DNA of 64,000 bases from Lacihabitans sp. CS3-21 (lineage in GTDB: Bacteria > Bacteroidota > Bacteroidia > Cytophagales > Spirosomataceae), in contig NZ_RJUD01000010.1 in assembly GCF_024343675.1 (NCBI RefSeq), positions 62,001-126,000 on the forward strand, given 5' to 3'. Both the position numbers and the translations under genes were made by a program. Below, piece after piece: positions 9,389 to 18,573 of this stretch. The notes under the pieces are model-generated. The model searched no databases. It was not told the DNA's origin and worked only from the letters and a program-made list of their open reading frames with translations. How positions within the stretch are numbered: the stretch's first letter is position 1; every line of letters begins with the position of its first letter.

Positions 9389-9412
9389 GTTTTTAAATAA
9401 TAATTTCTATTG

Positions 9413-9449
9413 AAAGTGTGTCATTTTTCCTTAAAAATGACACACTTTT
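9413..9449 (+). terminator. Strong intrinsic terminator after trkA
   Basis: A perfect 16-base stem (9413-9428 with 9433-9448), loop CCTT, with T-rich flanks. It separates the hydroxyproline/Trk block from the OmpA gene. Confidence 0.9.
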
Positions 9450-9538
9450 GCGTTTTTATGATTAACACTTTTTAACAAACACCTATCAAACTAATATTTA
9501 TTATTTTGCGTTTTCAAAATAAATCTCATTAAACTAAA

Positions 9539-10834
9539 ATGAAACAAATTATCACTTTTTTACTTTTGTTTTTGAGCTTAGGGGTTGATGCACAAGTGAC
9601 TTCCAACCCAAAAATCAAAAAGAAATCTACCAAAGATGTTTTCATTAACAAAATAGAAATCACCGATCAATGGACAGTTTTCTCCATGCAGTTTGTGGCA
9701 AAAACTTCCAAAGAAATTTTAGAGGAATATTTAAAGGATAATCCAAAGGAAAAGGAACAATTGCAAAACATGAATCCAATGATGCGAAATATGATTTTGC
9801 AACAGTTTATGCAGCAGCAAAATACCAGTACGATTAGTTTCCAGCCAAGTTCATACATTAAAACTTCTGATGGAAAGAAATACAAATTCATTAAAGCAGT
9901 CGACATTCCGACAGCTCCCAATCGTCAAGATGTGGAGTCAGGCAAGAAGTATTTTTTCAAGGTTTATTTTGATAAATTGCCAAAAGGATTTGAAACCATA
10001 GACCTCATTGAACACAACAGCGACAGAGCAGATAATTTTACTTATTGGAATTTCTTCGGAATCAGTATAAATAATCCAGATGAAAATGCCAAGCCGAAAG
10101 CATTGGCTGCTGCTCCAAAAGATGAAATTGCTGACCAGGAATTAGAAGAATTTAAGTTGTTTGGCAAAGTGATAGATGCTGCAAGTAATAAGCCGATTTC
10201 TGCCAAAATCCTTTGTTATGATTCCAAGACTCAGCAGATTATTGACTCTGTACAAACTTCAAAGTCAGGCTCTTACGAGTTTTTAATTGCTTCTAGTGAG
10301 GTTTTGTATAAAATAAGTTCTAATGGCTACAACAGCTTGGAAGAGTCTTTTGATGTAGGTGCTTTTTTGAAAAAAGGTAGTTTCCAAAAAGACTTGTTTT
10401 TGGAGCCGTTTGCTCAGCTTAAAGTTGAACAAGAAGTTAAGCCTACAGAAGAAATTAAGGAAGAAAAAATTGGTGTTCCAGTGAATCCTGAAAGATCAAC
10501 TTTTAAATTGGATAAGGTATATTTTGATCTCGGGGAGTCCAATGTTTTGCCTGAATCTTTTGAGCAATTGGATAATTTGGCTACATATTTAAAAGAGAAT
10601 CCAAGTCTAAAAATCCAGATTGAAGGCCATACAGATAATCAAGGCGACTCAAAAGCCAATAAAAAATTGTCTTTAGAAAGAGCGTATAATGTTCGTGAAT
10701 ATTTGGTGAGTAAGGGAATAGCAGGCAATCGAATAAAGTTTGTTGGTTTGGGGGATACACAACCCGTTGCGACAAATGATAATGAAGAAAATAGAAAACT
10801 CAACCGTCGTGTAGAGTATAAAATAATTGACTAA
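9539..10834 (+). CDS. OmpA family outer-membrane protein with carboxypeptidase-regulatory-like middle domain
   Basis: 431 residues. Signal peptide MKQIITFLLLFLSLGVDAQ. The N-terminal 180 residues are unrecognised. A regulatory beta-sandwich-like segment (LFGKVIDAASNKPISAKI) lies near 207-290. A C-terminal OmpA/MotB peptidoglycan-binding domain spans about 325-431, with IEGHTDNQGD, RAYNVREYLVSKGI and NRRVEYKI. It probably tethers the outer membrane to peptidoglycan. It is monocistronic, with terminators on both sides. Confidence 0.88.
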   Translation: MKQIITFLLLFLSLGVDAQVTSNPKIKKKSTKDVFINKIEITDQWTVFSMQFVAKTSKEILEEYLKDNPKEKEQLQNMNPMMRNMILQQFMQQQNTSTISFQPSSYIKTSDGKKYKFIKAVDIPTAPNRQDVESGKKYFFKVYFDKLPKGFETIDLIEHNSDRADNFTYWNFFGISINNPDENAKPKALAAAPKDEIADQELEEFKLFGKVIDAASNKPISAKILCYDSKTQQIIDSVQTSKSGSYEFLIASSEVLYKISSNGYNSLEESFDVGAFLKKGSFQKDLFLEPFAQLKVEQEVKPTEEIKEEKIGVPVNPERSTFKLDKVYFDLGESNVLPESFEQLDNLATYLKENPSLKIQIEGHTDNQGDSKANKKLSLERAYNVREYLVSKGIAGNRIKFVGLGDTQPVATNDNEENRKLNRRVEYKIID

Positions 10835-10863
10835 TTATTAAGGGTTTATAGGGTTAAATAGAC

Positions 10864-10890
10864 AAAAAGAGGAGTTGTGCTCCTCTTTTT
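10864..10890. terminator. Bidirectional terminator between convergent genes
   Basis: AAAAAGAGGAG (10864-10874), loop TTGTG, CTCCTCTTTTT (10880-10890). It is T-rich on both strands and so serves the OmpA gene (+) and the gene ending at 10925 (-). Confidence 0.9.
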
Positions 10891-10924
10891 TCTTTTTTAA
10901 TAATTCCTTTTATAGAAGTCTCTA

Positions 10925-11437
10925 TTAACTTTTAAATTGATGTTCGGTTTCTTTAAAAAGTATGTTGAAGGTAGTCATAGAGCCATAGCATCGTGAAATG
11001 TATTGTTGAATATCTACTTTAGCTTCATCATCAAGTTCAGAGGCGTTTATTTTTTGCTCCATAACACGCAGTCTGTCCCGCATCATCACTATTTTGTGAA
11101 AGAATGTATCAACAGGGATTTCTTTAGACGATAAACCCACCTTTCCGGGTTCTAGGATCATCTTTCCACCTTTCCATTTGTCGCCAAGTGGAACGATTTC
11201 TGATGCATCCAGCCAGTTTTGTAGAATCTTGGTCATTGATCTTTCAACCTCAAATAAACTTACCAAATCTGTAGAAAATGGATTTTTATGAATGATTTCA
11301 ATTTCAGCGTCTAATTTGATTTTCCGCGTTCCATCTTCAATAAAAGTTATTTCGTAACCGTCAGATTTTACATTTATTACTACACCGGCTCCAAATGTTG
11401 CGTGTTTGATTCTTGATCCTATTCCTAATAATTCCAT
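10925..11437 (-). CDS. Conserved hypothetical protein with UvrD-tail/CarD-like N-terminal motif
   Basis: 170 residues from the ATG at 11437 (MELLGIGSRIKH); an in-frame start 11 codons earlier looks unneeded. Residues 5-50 (GSRIKHATFGAGVVINVKSDGYEITF) match the pattern of the small beta-barrel (Tudor-like) at the C-terminus of UvrD/PcrA helicases, which is also CarD-like and binds RNA polymerase. The remaining 110 residues are helical and unrecognised. A role in transcription or repair is only an inference from the barrel. Confidence 0.55.
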   Translation of the reverse strand: MELLGIGSRIKHATFGAGVVINVKSDGYEITFIEDGTRKIKLDAEIEIIHKNPFSTDLVSLFEVERSMTKILQNWLDASEIVPLGDKWKGGKMILEPGKVGLSSKEIPVDTFFHKIVMMRDRLRVMEQKINASELDDEAKVDIQQYISRCYGSMTTFNILFKETEHQFKS

Positions 11438-11526
11438 AAAAATTGTATTGTTTTGAATCGAAGATTTCAAAAGCTATGCCAAGGAATTAAATAGAAGTAT
11501 TTTATTGAAAAAAAACTCAAGGATAA

Positions 11527-12309
11527 CTAAATTTTACTGCTTAATTTTTTAAACAAACTATAAGAAAAACTAGATGCAATAACCACAATTAGTAGGAGTG
11601 CTGTTTGTGCTATTTCAGGATTTTCTGAAGTTTGTCTTTTCGAAAAAATACCATAGAAAGCCCAAATAATGACTAATGCATAGGCAAAATTGGCTCTTTG
11701 AAACAACATAAGTACAGCTAAGCCCGCCCCAATACTCAGCATTATAATGGTCCATGTACTTTCTGTTAGCGGGCTTCCAGTCCATCCAATTGTGACGAAT
11801 AATGCCGTAATATTTGCGATTGTTGCCACAGAAATCCAGCCAAGATATACGTTTATTGGCGTCTCGATGGATATTTTCTCAACTAGCGTCTTATGTTGTA
11901 TTTTTTCATTGTTTAGAAAAAGCACAATCAATGTCAAAAGAAAAGCAATCATAATCAGTACAGACAAAGTCACCATTTCATAGTGCCAAGCCAGAATCCA
12001 GCTTATATTCAGCAGATTGGTTAATCCGAACAAAATTTGACTTTGTACAGTAAGTTTTTGAACAGTTTTTTTGTTAAATGATACCCAAATCTGATAAACT
12101 ACAAAAACTAAAAGAAGCAAATAAATCACACCCCAAATGGAAAAGGTAAAACCTGCGGGTACAAATAGATTGGGATATTGGTCAGATAGTTCTCCAGTAC
12201 TTTTACCGTTTATGGGAAGCGTTACTGCCAGCATATTGACATAAACAACCGCCATAAATAGAATTAAATTAAGAATAGAAAGGATGGGTTTTTTGTTGAA
12301 AGATGACAT
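11527..12309 (-). CDS. TspO/MBR-related multi-span membrane protein
   Basis: 260 residues with seven to eight hydrophobic segments. The phrases PAGFTFSIWGVIYLLL, NISWILAWHY and NVYLGWISVATIAN are of the kind found in the longer Bacteroidota proteins labelled tryptophan-rich sensory protein. Canonical TspO has five helices and about 160 residues, so this is an extended relative. Ligand and function are unknown. It lies alone between the 10925 gene and the GH3 terminator. Confidence 0.6.
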   Translation of the reverse strand: MSSFNKKPILSILNLILFMAVVYVNMLAVTLPINGKSTGELSDQYPNLFVPAGFTFSIWGVIYLLLLVFVVYQIWVSFNKKTVQKLTVQSQILFGLTNLLNISWILAWHYEMVTLSVLIMIAFLLTLIVLFLNNEKIQHKTLVEKISIETPINVYLGWISVATIANITALFVTIGWTGSPLTESTWTIIMLSIGAGLAVLMLFQRANFAYALVIIWAFYGIFSKRQTSENPEIAQTALLLIVVIASSFSYSLFKKLSSKI

Positions 12310-12354
12310 CGTTTTTTTAGTTTAGAACTATAAATATGTTAAATATATACAAAA

Positions 12355-12387
12355 AAAAGCCTGATATTGTTTTAAAATCAGGCTTTT
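12355..12387 (-). terminator. Intrinsic terminator of the GH3 gene
   Basis: AAAAGCCTGAT (12355-12365) pairs with ATCAGGCTTTT (12377-12387). On the minus strand it is followed by a run of eight T, directly after the stop at 12403. Confidence 0.88.
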
Positions 12388-12402
12388 AGTAAAATATTGC
12401 CT

Positions 12403-15400
12403 TTACTTTCCTTTGATCGACTTTATTATTTGATTACCCACTTCCGTCCGAATATTTAAAGATGAGATTTTTGTATTGTCTCTTGTCGGATACACTCTAT
12501 TAGAAAGAAATACATAAACAAGCTCCAATTCGGGATCTACCCAAGTATATGTGCCTGTATAGCCTGAATGTCCATAACTTTTCGAAGAGGCCAATTGCGG
12601 GCCATTGCTGATGTTTTTATTGAAATCCAGTTTTTCGAATGCAATTCCCCTTCTGTTGCCCTCGTAGGGGAACTGATAGTCGGTACAAAAATCTATAATT
12701 TCGGGTTTTATGTATTGTTTACCCCCAAAACTACCTTTTTGGAGATACATCTGCATGAGTTTCGTCAGGTCATTGGCCGATCCAAAAAGTCCAGCATGGC
12801 CTGAGATTCCGTTGAGCATGCCAGCACCTTCATCATGAACACGACCATGAATAAGCGTTTTTCTAAAAAGCGTGTCCTTTTCGGTTGGTACAATTCTATC
12901 CAGACCATAAAACCTTCTTGGATTATAAGTTAGTGTACTTGCTCCAAGGGATTTATAGGTTGTTTTTAGGTAATCTTCCCAGGTTTGGCCAGTTATACTT
13001 TGTACAAAAGCGGGGTAGGTATAATAATGCAAATCGCTGTAAACATAACCCTGCTGTGGTTTTACAGGTGAATCTTTAATTTGGTTCATGATAAAGGCCA
13101 CTCTATCTTTATTCATAAATAGCGTATCTGCCACTTCGACGCTGTATTGTTCACTTTTGGTATTGCTAAATATTCCCGGCAACCAAGTGATGGTTTTGGT
13201 ATTGAGGCTTTTAGCCCAAATAGTCTTGTCTTTTTTCAGTGTAGCGGCATAGTCAAGGGTATATTTTGGTTTGAGTTTTAATATTCTTGCCAAAACGCCT
13301 TGTTTTTTGTAATTTTTAATCACCAAGTTTTCTAAAGTAGGATTCATTTTCACAGCTTTTTCGATAGTGGCTAATGAGTCTATACAATCCATCCAAAAGG
13401 GTATCCAAGCCTTTAATCCCGACTTGTGTGTTAGCATGTTTTTGAAAGTCAAATTCTCTTTGTTTGAGTTTTTGAAGGGTTCATAATAATCTCCGAAGGT
13501 TTTGTTTAGGTCAAATTTATTTTCGGACATCAATTGCATTACTGCCAAGGCTGAAGTACTTATTTTGGTAACGCTGGCAAAATCATACAAGTCGTTTAAT
13601 TCCACCATCCCAAGAATTTTTGGATCAATACCGTTTGTTGTAGCTAGATTTTTTAGGTTTTGTAATTCTTTAGGGTTGTCCATCACATCTGATTTGTTTC
13701 CTGTTTCAAAATTACTTTTCGCCCGCAATTTGTTTTTTAAATCGTCGGCTTGTTCGTAGGTATGAAAACCAAAAGCTTTCTGATAAATCACTCGGCCATT
13801 TTTAGCTACTTGCATTACTGCTCCGGGGTACGCTTTTTCTTTGAGTCCGAGGTTAATTACGGAGTCAATTCTTGCATTAAAAACTTTGCTGTCCAAGCCA
13901 ACCATTTCGGGAGTTCCATACGAAAGTCTGCCATTTTTTTGAACCAACAAACCATTGTTTAATTTGAATTTATCGTTCACTGATACGGCCAATCTTCCAT
14001 TGCTTTCTATCCCCCCAAAAACAGCCATTGCCGCGGCTTCCTCCATATATTTTGTGAGTTGATTGGCCAGAATAAGTCCATCAAAGTTCTCCACACCGTC
14101 AATTTTTCCTAAAGCATATGGATTTCCAAAAATCACTAGGACTGCGTTTTTTTTCTCTGACAAAGCCTTAATTATTTGGTTATTATAAGCGTTTACGCCA
14201 TAGTTTGCTCCAGGTCTTATGTTGGCCAAATGTAATCCAATGATGAGATTTTCGGCTTGCAAAGCTTCTTCGATAATTGCCTTACTTTGTTCGAAAGTAG
14301 CATTTGGTGCAATAGAAATTGATTTGGTATCGGTATAATTGGCCGCCATTTTCTGAAAAGGAGTTAGCCCAATGGCATCTATTGATAATACAACAGTGTT
14401 TTTAGAAATATCCTTGATAGGTAAGATTTCTTGATGGTTTTTTAAAGTTACAACCGATTTTTCTGCAAATACTCTGTTCAAATGGTCAGACTTTAATGTG
14501 TTCAAGTCTTCTATTAAGTTGTTGATTTCTATTGGTTTATAGTTATCTAAGCCTACCCAAGATTTCGCTTTTAATATCTTCCTTACTCTTTCATCCAAAA
14601 TTTCAATGCTCAATTGTTTTGTTTCAATGGCTGTTTTTATGGCTATTACGGCGGTTGGAACATCTTCAAAAGTCTCAAGAATGTCATTTCCTGCTAAAAT
14701 TGCCTTCACCAATGCCTCTCCGTTGGGAAAATATTTTACGGCACCTTGCATGTCCATGGCATCTGTAAAGGTCAAACCTTCAAATTTTAAGTCCTTTCTT
14801 AATAAATCAGTCACTATTTTGCTTGAAAAAGTGGCGGCTAAGTTTTTGGTAGTATCCAGATTTAATACACTTAAATGGGAGGTCATTACTCCACTCAATC
14901 CATTTTCAATCAGGAATTTATATGGATAAAGTTCATTTTCTGATAAATGTGCTTTGTCATGCGAAATGATTGGCAAATCATAATGTGAGTCTACTCCTGT
15001 GTCTCCATGTCCTGGAAAATGTTTTGCTGTTGAAAGAATTCGTTGGTTTTGTAGGCCTGTCATGTATGCAAATGCCTTTGAAGTAACAGAAATTTTATCC
15101 TCGCCAAAAGAACGGAAATTGATTACTGGATTTTGAGGGTTATTGTTGATATCTACCACCGGAGCGTAATTGATGTGCACCCCCATTCTTTTGCATTGAA
15201 GACCCACTTCATTTCCCATTTCTTGAATCAGACTTTCTCCGCCTTGCATACTTCCAAGAGCCATTTGGTAAGGAAAACGAACTGTACTGTCGAGCCTCAT
15301 AGCCATTCCCCATTCTAAATCCATTCCTATTAACATTGGCGTTTTGCTTATAGCTTGCAACTCATTTACAATTCTTGCCTGAACGGAAGGCTGACCTGCA

Positions 15401-15651
15401 AAAAAAACGATTCCACCGATTTTATAATCTCTTACCCATGCCTTCAATTTTTCTGGGTCATATCCTTTGCCAGAGGTATTACCTCTTGGCATGAGCAATT
15501 GCCCAATTTTTTCTTCAGTAGTCAGATTTTTTAATGTATTTTCTACCCAAGATTCATTGTATTTAGTCAAGAATTCGGGTTTCTTTTGGGCAAAAATTGA
15601 GCTATTAGAAATTAGAATTATGGTTAGCGTTATTTTTAAGAGTTTGTTCAT
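12403..15651 (-). CDS. GH3 beta-N-acetylglucosaminidase fused to class C beta-lactamase-fold serine hydrolase
   Basis: 1082 residues. Signal peptide to about residue 21 (SIFAQ). Residues 35-560 form a GH3 enzyme of NagZ type: KHFPGHGD at 210-217 with the NagZ-type dyad Asp221/His223 and a probable nucleophile Asp297 in FTDAMDM. Residues 580-1080 are a serine hydrolase fold: SVTK at 693-696 (nucleophile Ser693), a YSD motif and a C-terminal GHSGYTGT box. The fusion suggests periplasmic muropeptide trimming, with GlcNAc release and peptide or D-amino acid cleavage; the substrate of the second domain is not certain. A -7 element TATTTTTG lies at 15681-15674 on the minus strand. Confidence 0.9.
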   Translation of the reverse strand: MNKLLKITLTIILISNSSIFAQKKPEFLTKYNESWVENTLKNLTTEEKIGQLLMPRGNTSGKGYDPEKLKAWVRDYKIGGIVFFAGQPSVQARIVNELQAISKTPMLIGMDLEWGMAMRLDSTVRFPYQMALGSMQGGESLIQEMGNEVGLQCKRMGVHINYAPVVDINNNPQNPVINFRSFGEDKISVTSKAFAYMTGLQNQRILSTAKHFPGHGDTGVDSHYDLPIISHDKAHLSENELYPYKFLIENGLSGVMTSHLSVLNLDTTKNLAATFSSKIVTDLLRKDLKFEGLTFTDAMDMQGAVKYFPNGEALVKAILAGNDILETFEDVPTAVIAIKTAIETKQLSIEILDERVRKILKAKSWVGLDNYKPIEINNLIEDLNTLKSDHLNRVFAEKSVVTLKNHQEILPIKDISKNTVVLSIDAIGLTPFQKMAANYTDTKSISIAPNATFEQSKAIIEEALQAENLIIGLHLANIRPGANYGVNAYNNQIIKALSEKKNAVLVIFGNPYALGKIDGVENFDGLILANQLTKYMEEAAAMAVFGGIESNGRLAVSVNDKFKLNNGLLVQKNGRLSYGTPEMVGLDSKVFNARIDSVINLGLKEKAYPGAVMQVAKNGRVIYQKAFGFHTYEQADDLKNKLRAKSNFETGNKSDVMDNPKELQNLKNLATTNGIDPKILGMVELNDLYDFASVTKISTSALAVMQLMSENKFDLNKTFGDYYEPFKNSNKENLTFKNMLTHKSGLKAWIPFWMDCIDSLATIEKAVKMNPTLENLVIKNYKKQGVLARILKLKPKYTLDYAATLKKDKTIWAKSLNTKTITWLPGIFSNTKSEQYSVEVADTLFMNKDRVAFIMNQIKDSPVKPQQGYVYSDLHYYTYPAFVQSITGQTWEDYLKTTYKSLGASTLTYNPRRFYGLDRIVPTEKDTLFRKTLIHGRVHDEGAGMLNGISGHAGLFGSANDLTKLMQMYLQKGSFGGKQYIKPEIIDFCTDYQFPYEGNRRGIAFEKLDFNKNISNGPQLASSKSYGHSGYTGTYTWVDPELELVYVFLSNRVYPTRDNTKISSLNIRTEVGNQIIKSIKGK

Positions 15652-15778
15652 TCTAGAAAAAGGTTATTTTATTCAAAAATAGTGAATGCGTGTTTTAAAT
15701 CGAGGTCGATCTGCTTTTTATTTTGAATTATTGAATATGTCATCAAGCCTTTTTTAAGGATTCTTTTTTGATGAAATT

Positions 15779-17992
15779 TTAAAATTGCTTCAAATAGCTG
15801 ATTTTAGCAATTGCATGATCTTCGCGAGCTCTGGTTTCAGGTCGTAAGGTTGAATCAAACTGACGATTATTAAATACCAAGTATAAAAATGAAAGCGGTT
15901 GGTACTCCCAAGCTAGCCTAATGTTATAGTTATTGGCATTTTGTGACAAATCCTTTTGGTAAAATCCGATCAGTTGAAATCTTGGATTTAAAGCTAAACG
16001 ACCTTCAATGGCCAGCAAATCTACAGTTTTGTAGGTATTTTCAGTGCCGACACCTTTGAAATTATTTCTATTGGCAGAGGCATTTAGGGCTATATGCGGG
16101 ATTGGTGAAAAATTAATTTTGAAGGTCGTTGTATTGAGTTTACCATCGAAATATTTTCCATATTCCCCGTTCCAGTTGAAACTCAGTTTTTTAGAACCAT
16201 CGCTCGACCAATAGATGGTGTGTCTGGCGTAGTTATATTTACCAAGGCCAATTTTTACCCTTAATGGATTAAAAGGCTCGAGTAGATTTTGACTAAAAAT
16301 GGTATAAACATGGCCTATAAAACCTCCAGACTGCAACATATACCAAAATGGGCTCAGGCCAACCGATGACTCGGTCAATATTTTGGTGCTGGCCTGGTGG
16401 TAAGTCTCGACTAATAAACTTGGTTCATAAGATCTGAAAATCTTTTTCAGGGGAACAAGCTTTTCACGGTTATAATAAAAAATGCCTGGTGTTGTTGTAA
16501 TAACGTCCTTTCGTGAAACAAACCCTACCTCTGGATTATAATTCTTTGTAATGACTGATTGCGTCCACCACAGTTTCCATTGGTTATTTGCATAATAATA
16601 TTGGGCTGAACCTGCAAAACCCGATTTCTTGATTTGGGTGTCATAAGTGCTACTTACCATCCAGTTGAGCGAATTTGCTGCATCAAACCTAAAAAAACCA
16701 TCTAAAGTACCTGATAAATTGGTGTTGATAGTGTTTTGTTTAGTAGTAAAAAGACCGCCTATACGCTTTTGTCCACCAAAATTCCTTGAATATCTTCCAA
16801 TACCAAAATTTGTACTTAAATCATTGACCTCATCACGCTGTCGAATATACATGGCTCCGTAATTCGACTTGGCTGAGCGATGAACGAAACGAGAACCAAC
16901 ATTCAATGAAATTGGGTTTCCAGCAGCATCTAGCCCAATCTGACGACTGAAAAACGGCTGAATACGCATGGAACCACCAGATAAATCAGCTCCAGGGCCA
17001 ATGCTTGTTCCAAAAAGAGATGCATTTTCTAGAAAAAATTGCCGTCTTTCTGGGAAGAAAACACTGAATCGGGTGACATTATTAACTTGTCTGTCGGCAT
17101 CGGCTTGTGCAAAGTCAGTGTTTACAGTTAGGTCTAATACTGAATTAGGCGTTATGGCCCATTTTATTTCTCCTCCAAGTTTTACTTTCGTTTGCTCTGG
17201 TTTTTTAACAGCGATGTTTTGATATTTATCAAATGATGTCAGTAAAAAAGGTTGCACACGAATATTTGGAGAAGGTGGAGGGGGCTTTAAACCAGTAATT
17301 TTACCTGCATAATCCATTCTTAAAACATTAAATGACCTTGGAAAAAGTGAAAGAGCGTAGTTTTCGTTGGTCATTCTGCGGCTTCGGTTGAGGTTATATC
17401 CCCATTCTGATGTTTCAGTTGTTGGCTTGTTATATCTGAGTGTTTTCCATGGGATGGCGAACTCGGAGTACCAGCCAGAATCTGTCCTAGAGGTTCTGAC
17501 TTTCCAAAGTCCATCCCAGTCTAGGTCTATTAAAGTGGCATCAAAAGAGAGGAAATCTCTTTGAACGCCGTGTGGGTTTGTGGTAATCACCATGGCATTC
17601 CGTCCGTCGTTGAATCCGTCAATGGCCATGCCCAAATAGTCTGAAGTTCGGGTATTGAAATCTCTTTTGAAGTCTATTACGCGGATAGATTTTTTCCCCA
17701 AAGTATCTCGATTGAAGACGCCAATATATAAAAATTGCTTGTTAAAAAGTGCCCTTGCAATGGTTTGCTGTTTCGGAATGGCTCCTTGAAATGGATCTAC
17801 TTCTAGGAACTGATCAAAAGCCTTGGCTTTTTTCCATTCTTCGTCTTTTAATTGCCCATCAATTTTCAGGTTGGTCTGAATTTCTGTAGCTTCAAATTTT
17901 ACTTTATCAACATTTGGTTTGAAAATTTCGGCATCTTGAGCTTTAGCAATAGTTGCAAAGGTCAAAAACAGAAATAGTGATTTTTTAAGCAT
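15779..17992 (-). CDS. DUF5916 protein (CBM9-like domain plus outer-membrane barrel)
   Basis: 737 residues. Signal peptide MLKKSLFLFLTFATIAKAQ. Residues 40-220 form a CBM9-like domain (LKIDGQLKDEEWKKA). A long DUF5916 beta-strand region follows, with VNTDFAQADADRQVNNVTRF and PERRQFFLEN, ending in an aromatic strand. It is a paralogue of the gene at 47588, with the same order of motifs and nearly the same length. The family is probably an outer-membrane barrel with a carbohydrate-binding-like head, but no function is established. A -7 element TATATTTG lies at 18029-18022 on the minus strand. Confidence 0.85.
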   Translation of the reverse strand: MLKKSLFLFLTFATIAKAQDAEIFKPNVDKVKFEATEIQTNLKIDGQLKDEEWKKAKAFDQFLEVDPFQGAIPKQQTIARALFNKQFLYIGVFNRDTLGKKSIRVIDFKRDFNTRTSDYLGMAIDGFNDGRNAMVITTNPHGVQRDFLSFDATLIDLDWDGLWKVRTSRTDSGWYSEFAIPWKTLRYNKPTTETSEWGYNLNRSRRMTNENYALSLFPRSFNVLRMDYAGKITGLKPPPPSPNIRVQPFLLTSFDKYQNIAVKKPEQTKVKLGGEIKWAITPNSVLDLTVNTDFAQADADRQVNNVTRFSVFFPERRQFFLENASLFGTSIGPGADLSGGSMRIQPFFSRQIGLDAAGNPISLNVGSRFVHRSAKSNYGAMYIRQRDEVNDLSTNFGIGRYSRNFGGQKRIGGLFTTKQNTINTNLSGTLDGFFRFDAANSLNWMVSSTYDTQIKKSGFAGSAQYYYANNQWKLWWTQSVITKNYNPEVGFVSRKDVITTTPGIFYYNREKLVPLKKIFRSYEPSLLVETYHQASTKILTESSVGLSPFWYMLQSGGFIGHVYTIFSQNLLEPFNPLRVKIGLGKYNYARHTIYWSSDGSKKLSFNWNGEYGKYFDGKLNTTTFKINFSPIPHIALNASANRNNFKGVGTENTYKTVDLLAIEGRLALNPRFQLIGFYQKDLSQNANNYNIRLAWEYQPLSFLYLVFNNRQFDSTLRPETRAREDHAIAKISYLKQF

Positions 17993-18085
17993 TAGGGTAG
18001 TTTATAGTGTAATAGTTACAACAAATATACTTCTAATGCTCGAAAATTAAAATCAGATTAGAAAGGTCTTTTAACTAAAGCTAAT

Positions 18086-18472
18086 TCAGACGGTTATTTC
18101 TATTCGATTCATTTCTGGGTCTAGAATCACACTTTCATAATATCCATCACCAGTAGTTCGAGGGTTTCCAACCACTTCGAAACCGTCGTTGTGAAGATTT
18201 TTTGTTAAATTGTCAACATTTTCCTTACTTCCAACACTAATGGCAAGATGGGTAAAACCTAAATATTCGGCGGGTTTAATAGATTCGTTTATTGCCGTTT
18301 TTGACATTATTTCTAGTCGAGAACCATCTCCAAAACTTAGGAAATAAGATTCGAATCCTTTAGAGGAATTCTTGTATTTTTCTCCACATTTACAGCCAAA
18401 ATATTGTTCATAAAATTCTTTAATAGTCTCTAAATTATGGCAATACATGGCCACATGCTCTATTTTCGGCAT
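18086..18472 (-). CDS. VOC family (glyoxalase-fold) protein
   Basis: 128 residues from the ATG at 18472 (MPKIEHVAMYCHNL); a longer in-frame start adds 17 unlikely residues. Two beta-alpha-beta-beta-beta units carry the four usual metal-ligand positions: His in IEHVAMY, Glu in RLEIMS, His in GFTHLAIS and Glu in RIEITV. The size fits a lactoylglutathione-lyase-like or dioxygenase-like VOC enzyme. The substrate cannot be read from the sequence. It is divergent from the gamma-glutamyltransferase gene. Confidence 0.8.
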   Translation of the reverse strand: MPKIEHVAMYCHNLETIKEFYEQYFGCKCGEKYKNSSKGFESYFLSFGDGSRLEIMSKTAINESIKPAEYLGFTHLAISVGSKENVDNLTKNLHNDGFEVVGNPRTTGDGYYESVILDPEMNRIEITV

Positions 18473-18573
18473 TGAAATGTTTTTTGTATGTATAAAACTA
18501 ATAAATTGAATCAAATAAGGCATTTAATTTAGAATTTTATTGACCATATTTGTTATAACCTAATCAATTAAAC

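Noticed and set aside
14606-14929. Plus-strand open frame of 107 codons inside the GH3 fusion gene
   Set aside because: It is antisense to a region with clear GH3 motifs; no recognisable sequence.
15661-15778. Possible terminator of the DUF5916 gene
   Set aside because: Only an imperfect AATCCTT/AAGGCTT pairing without a following T-run on the minus strand.
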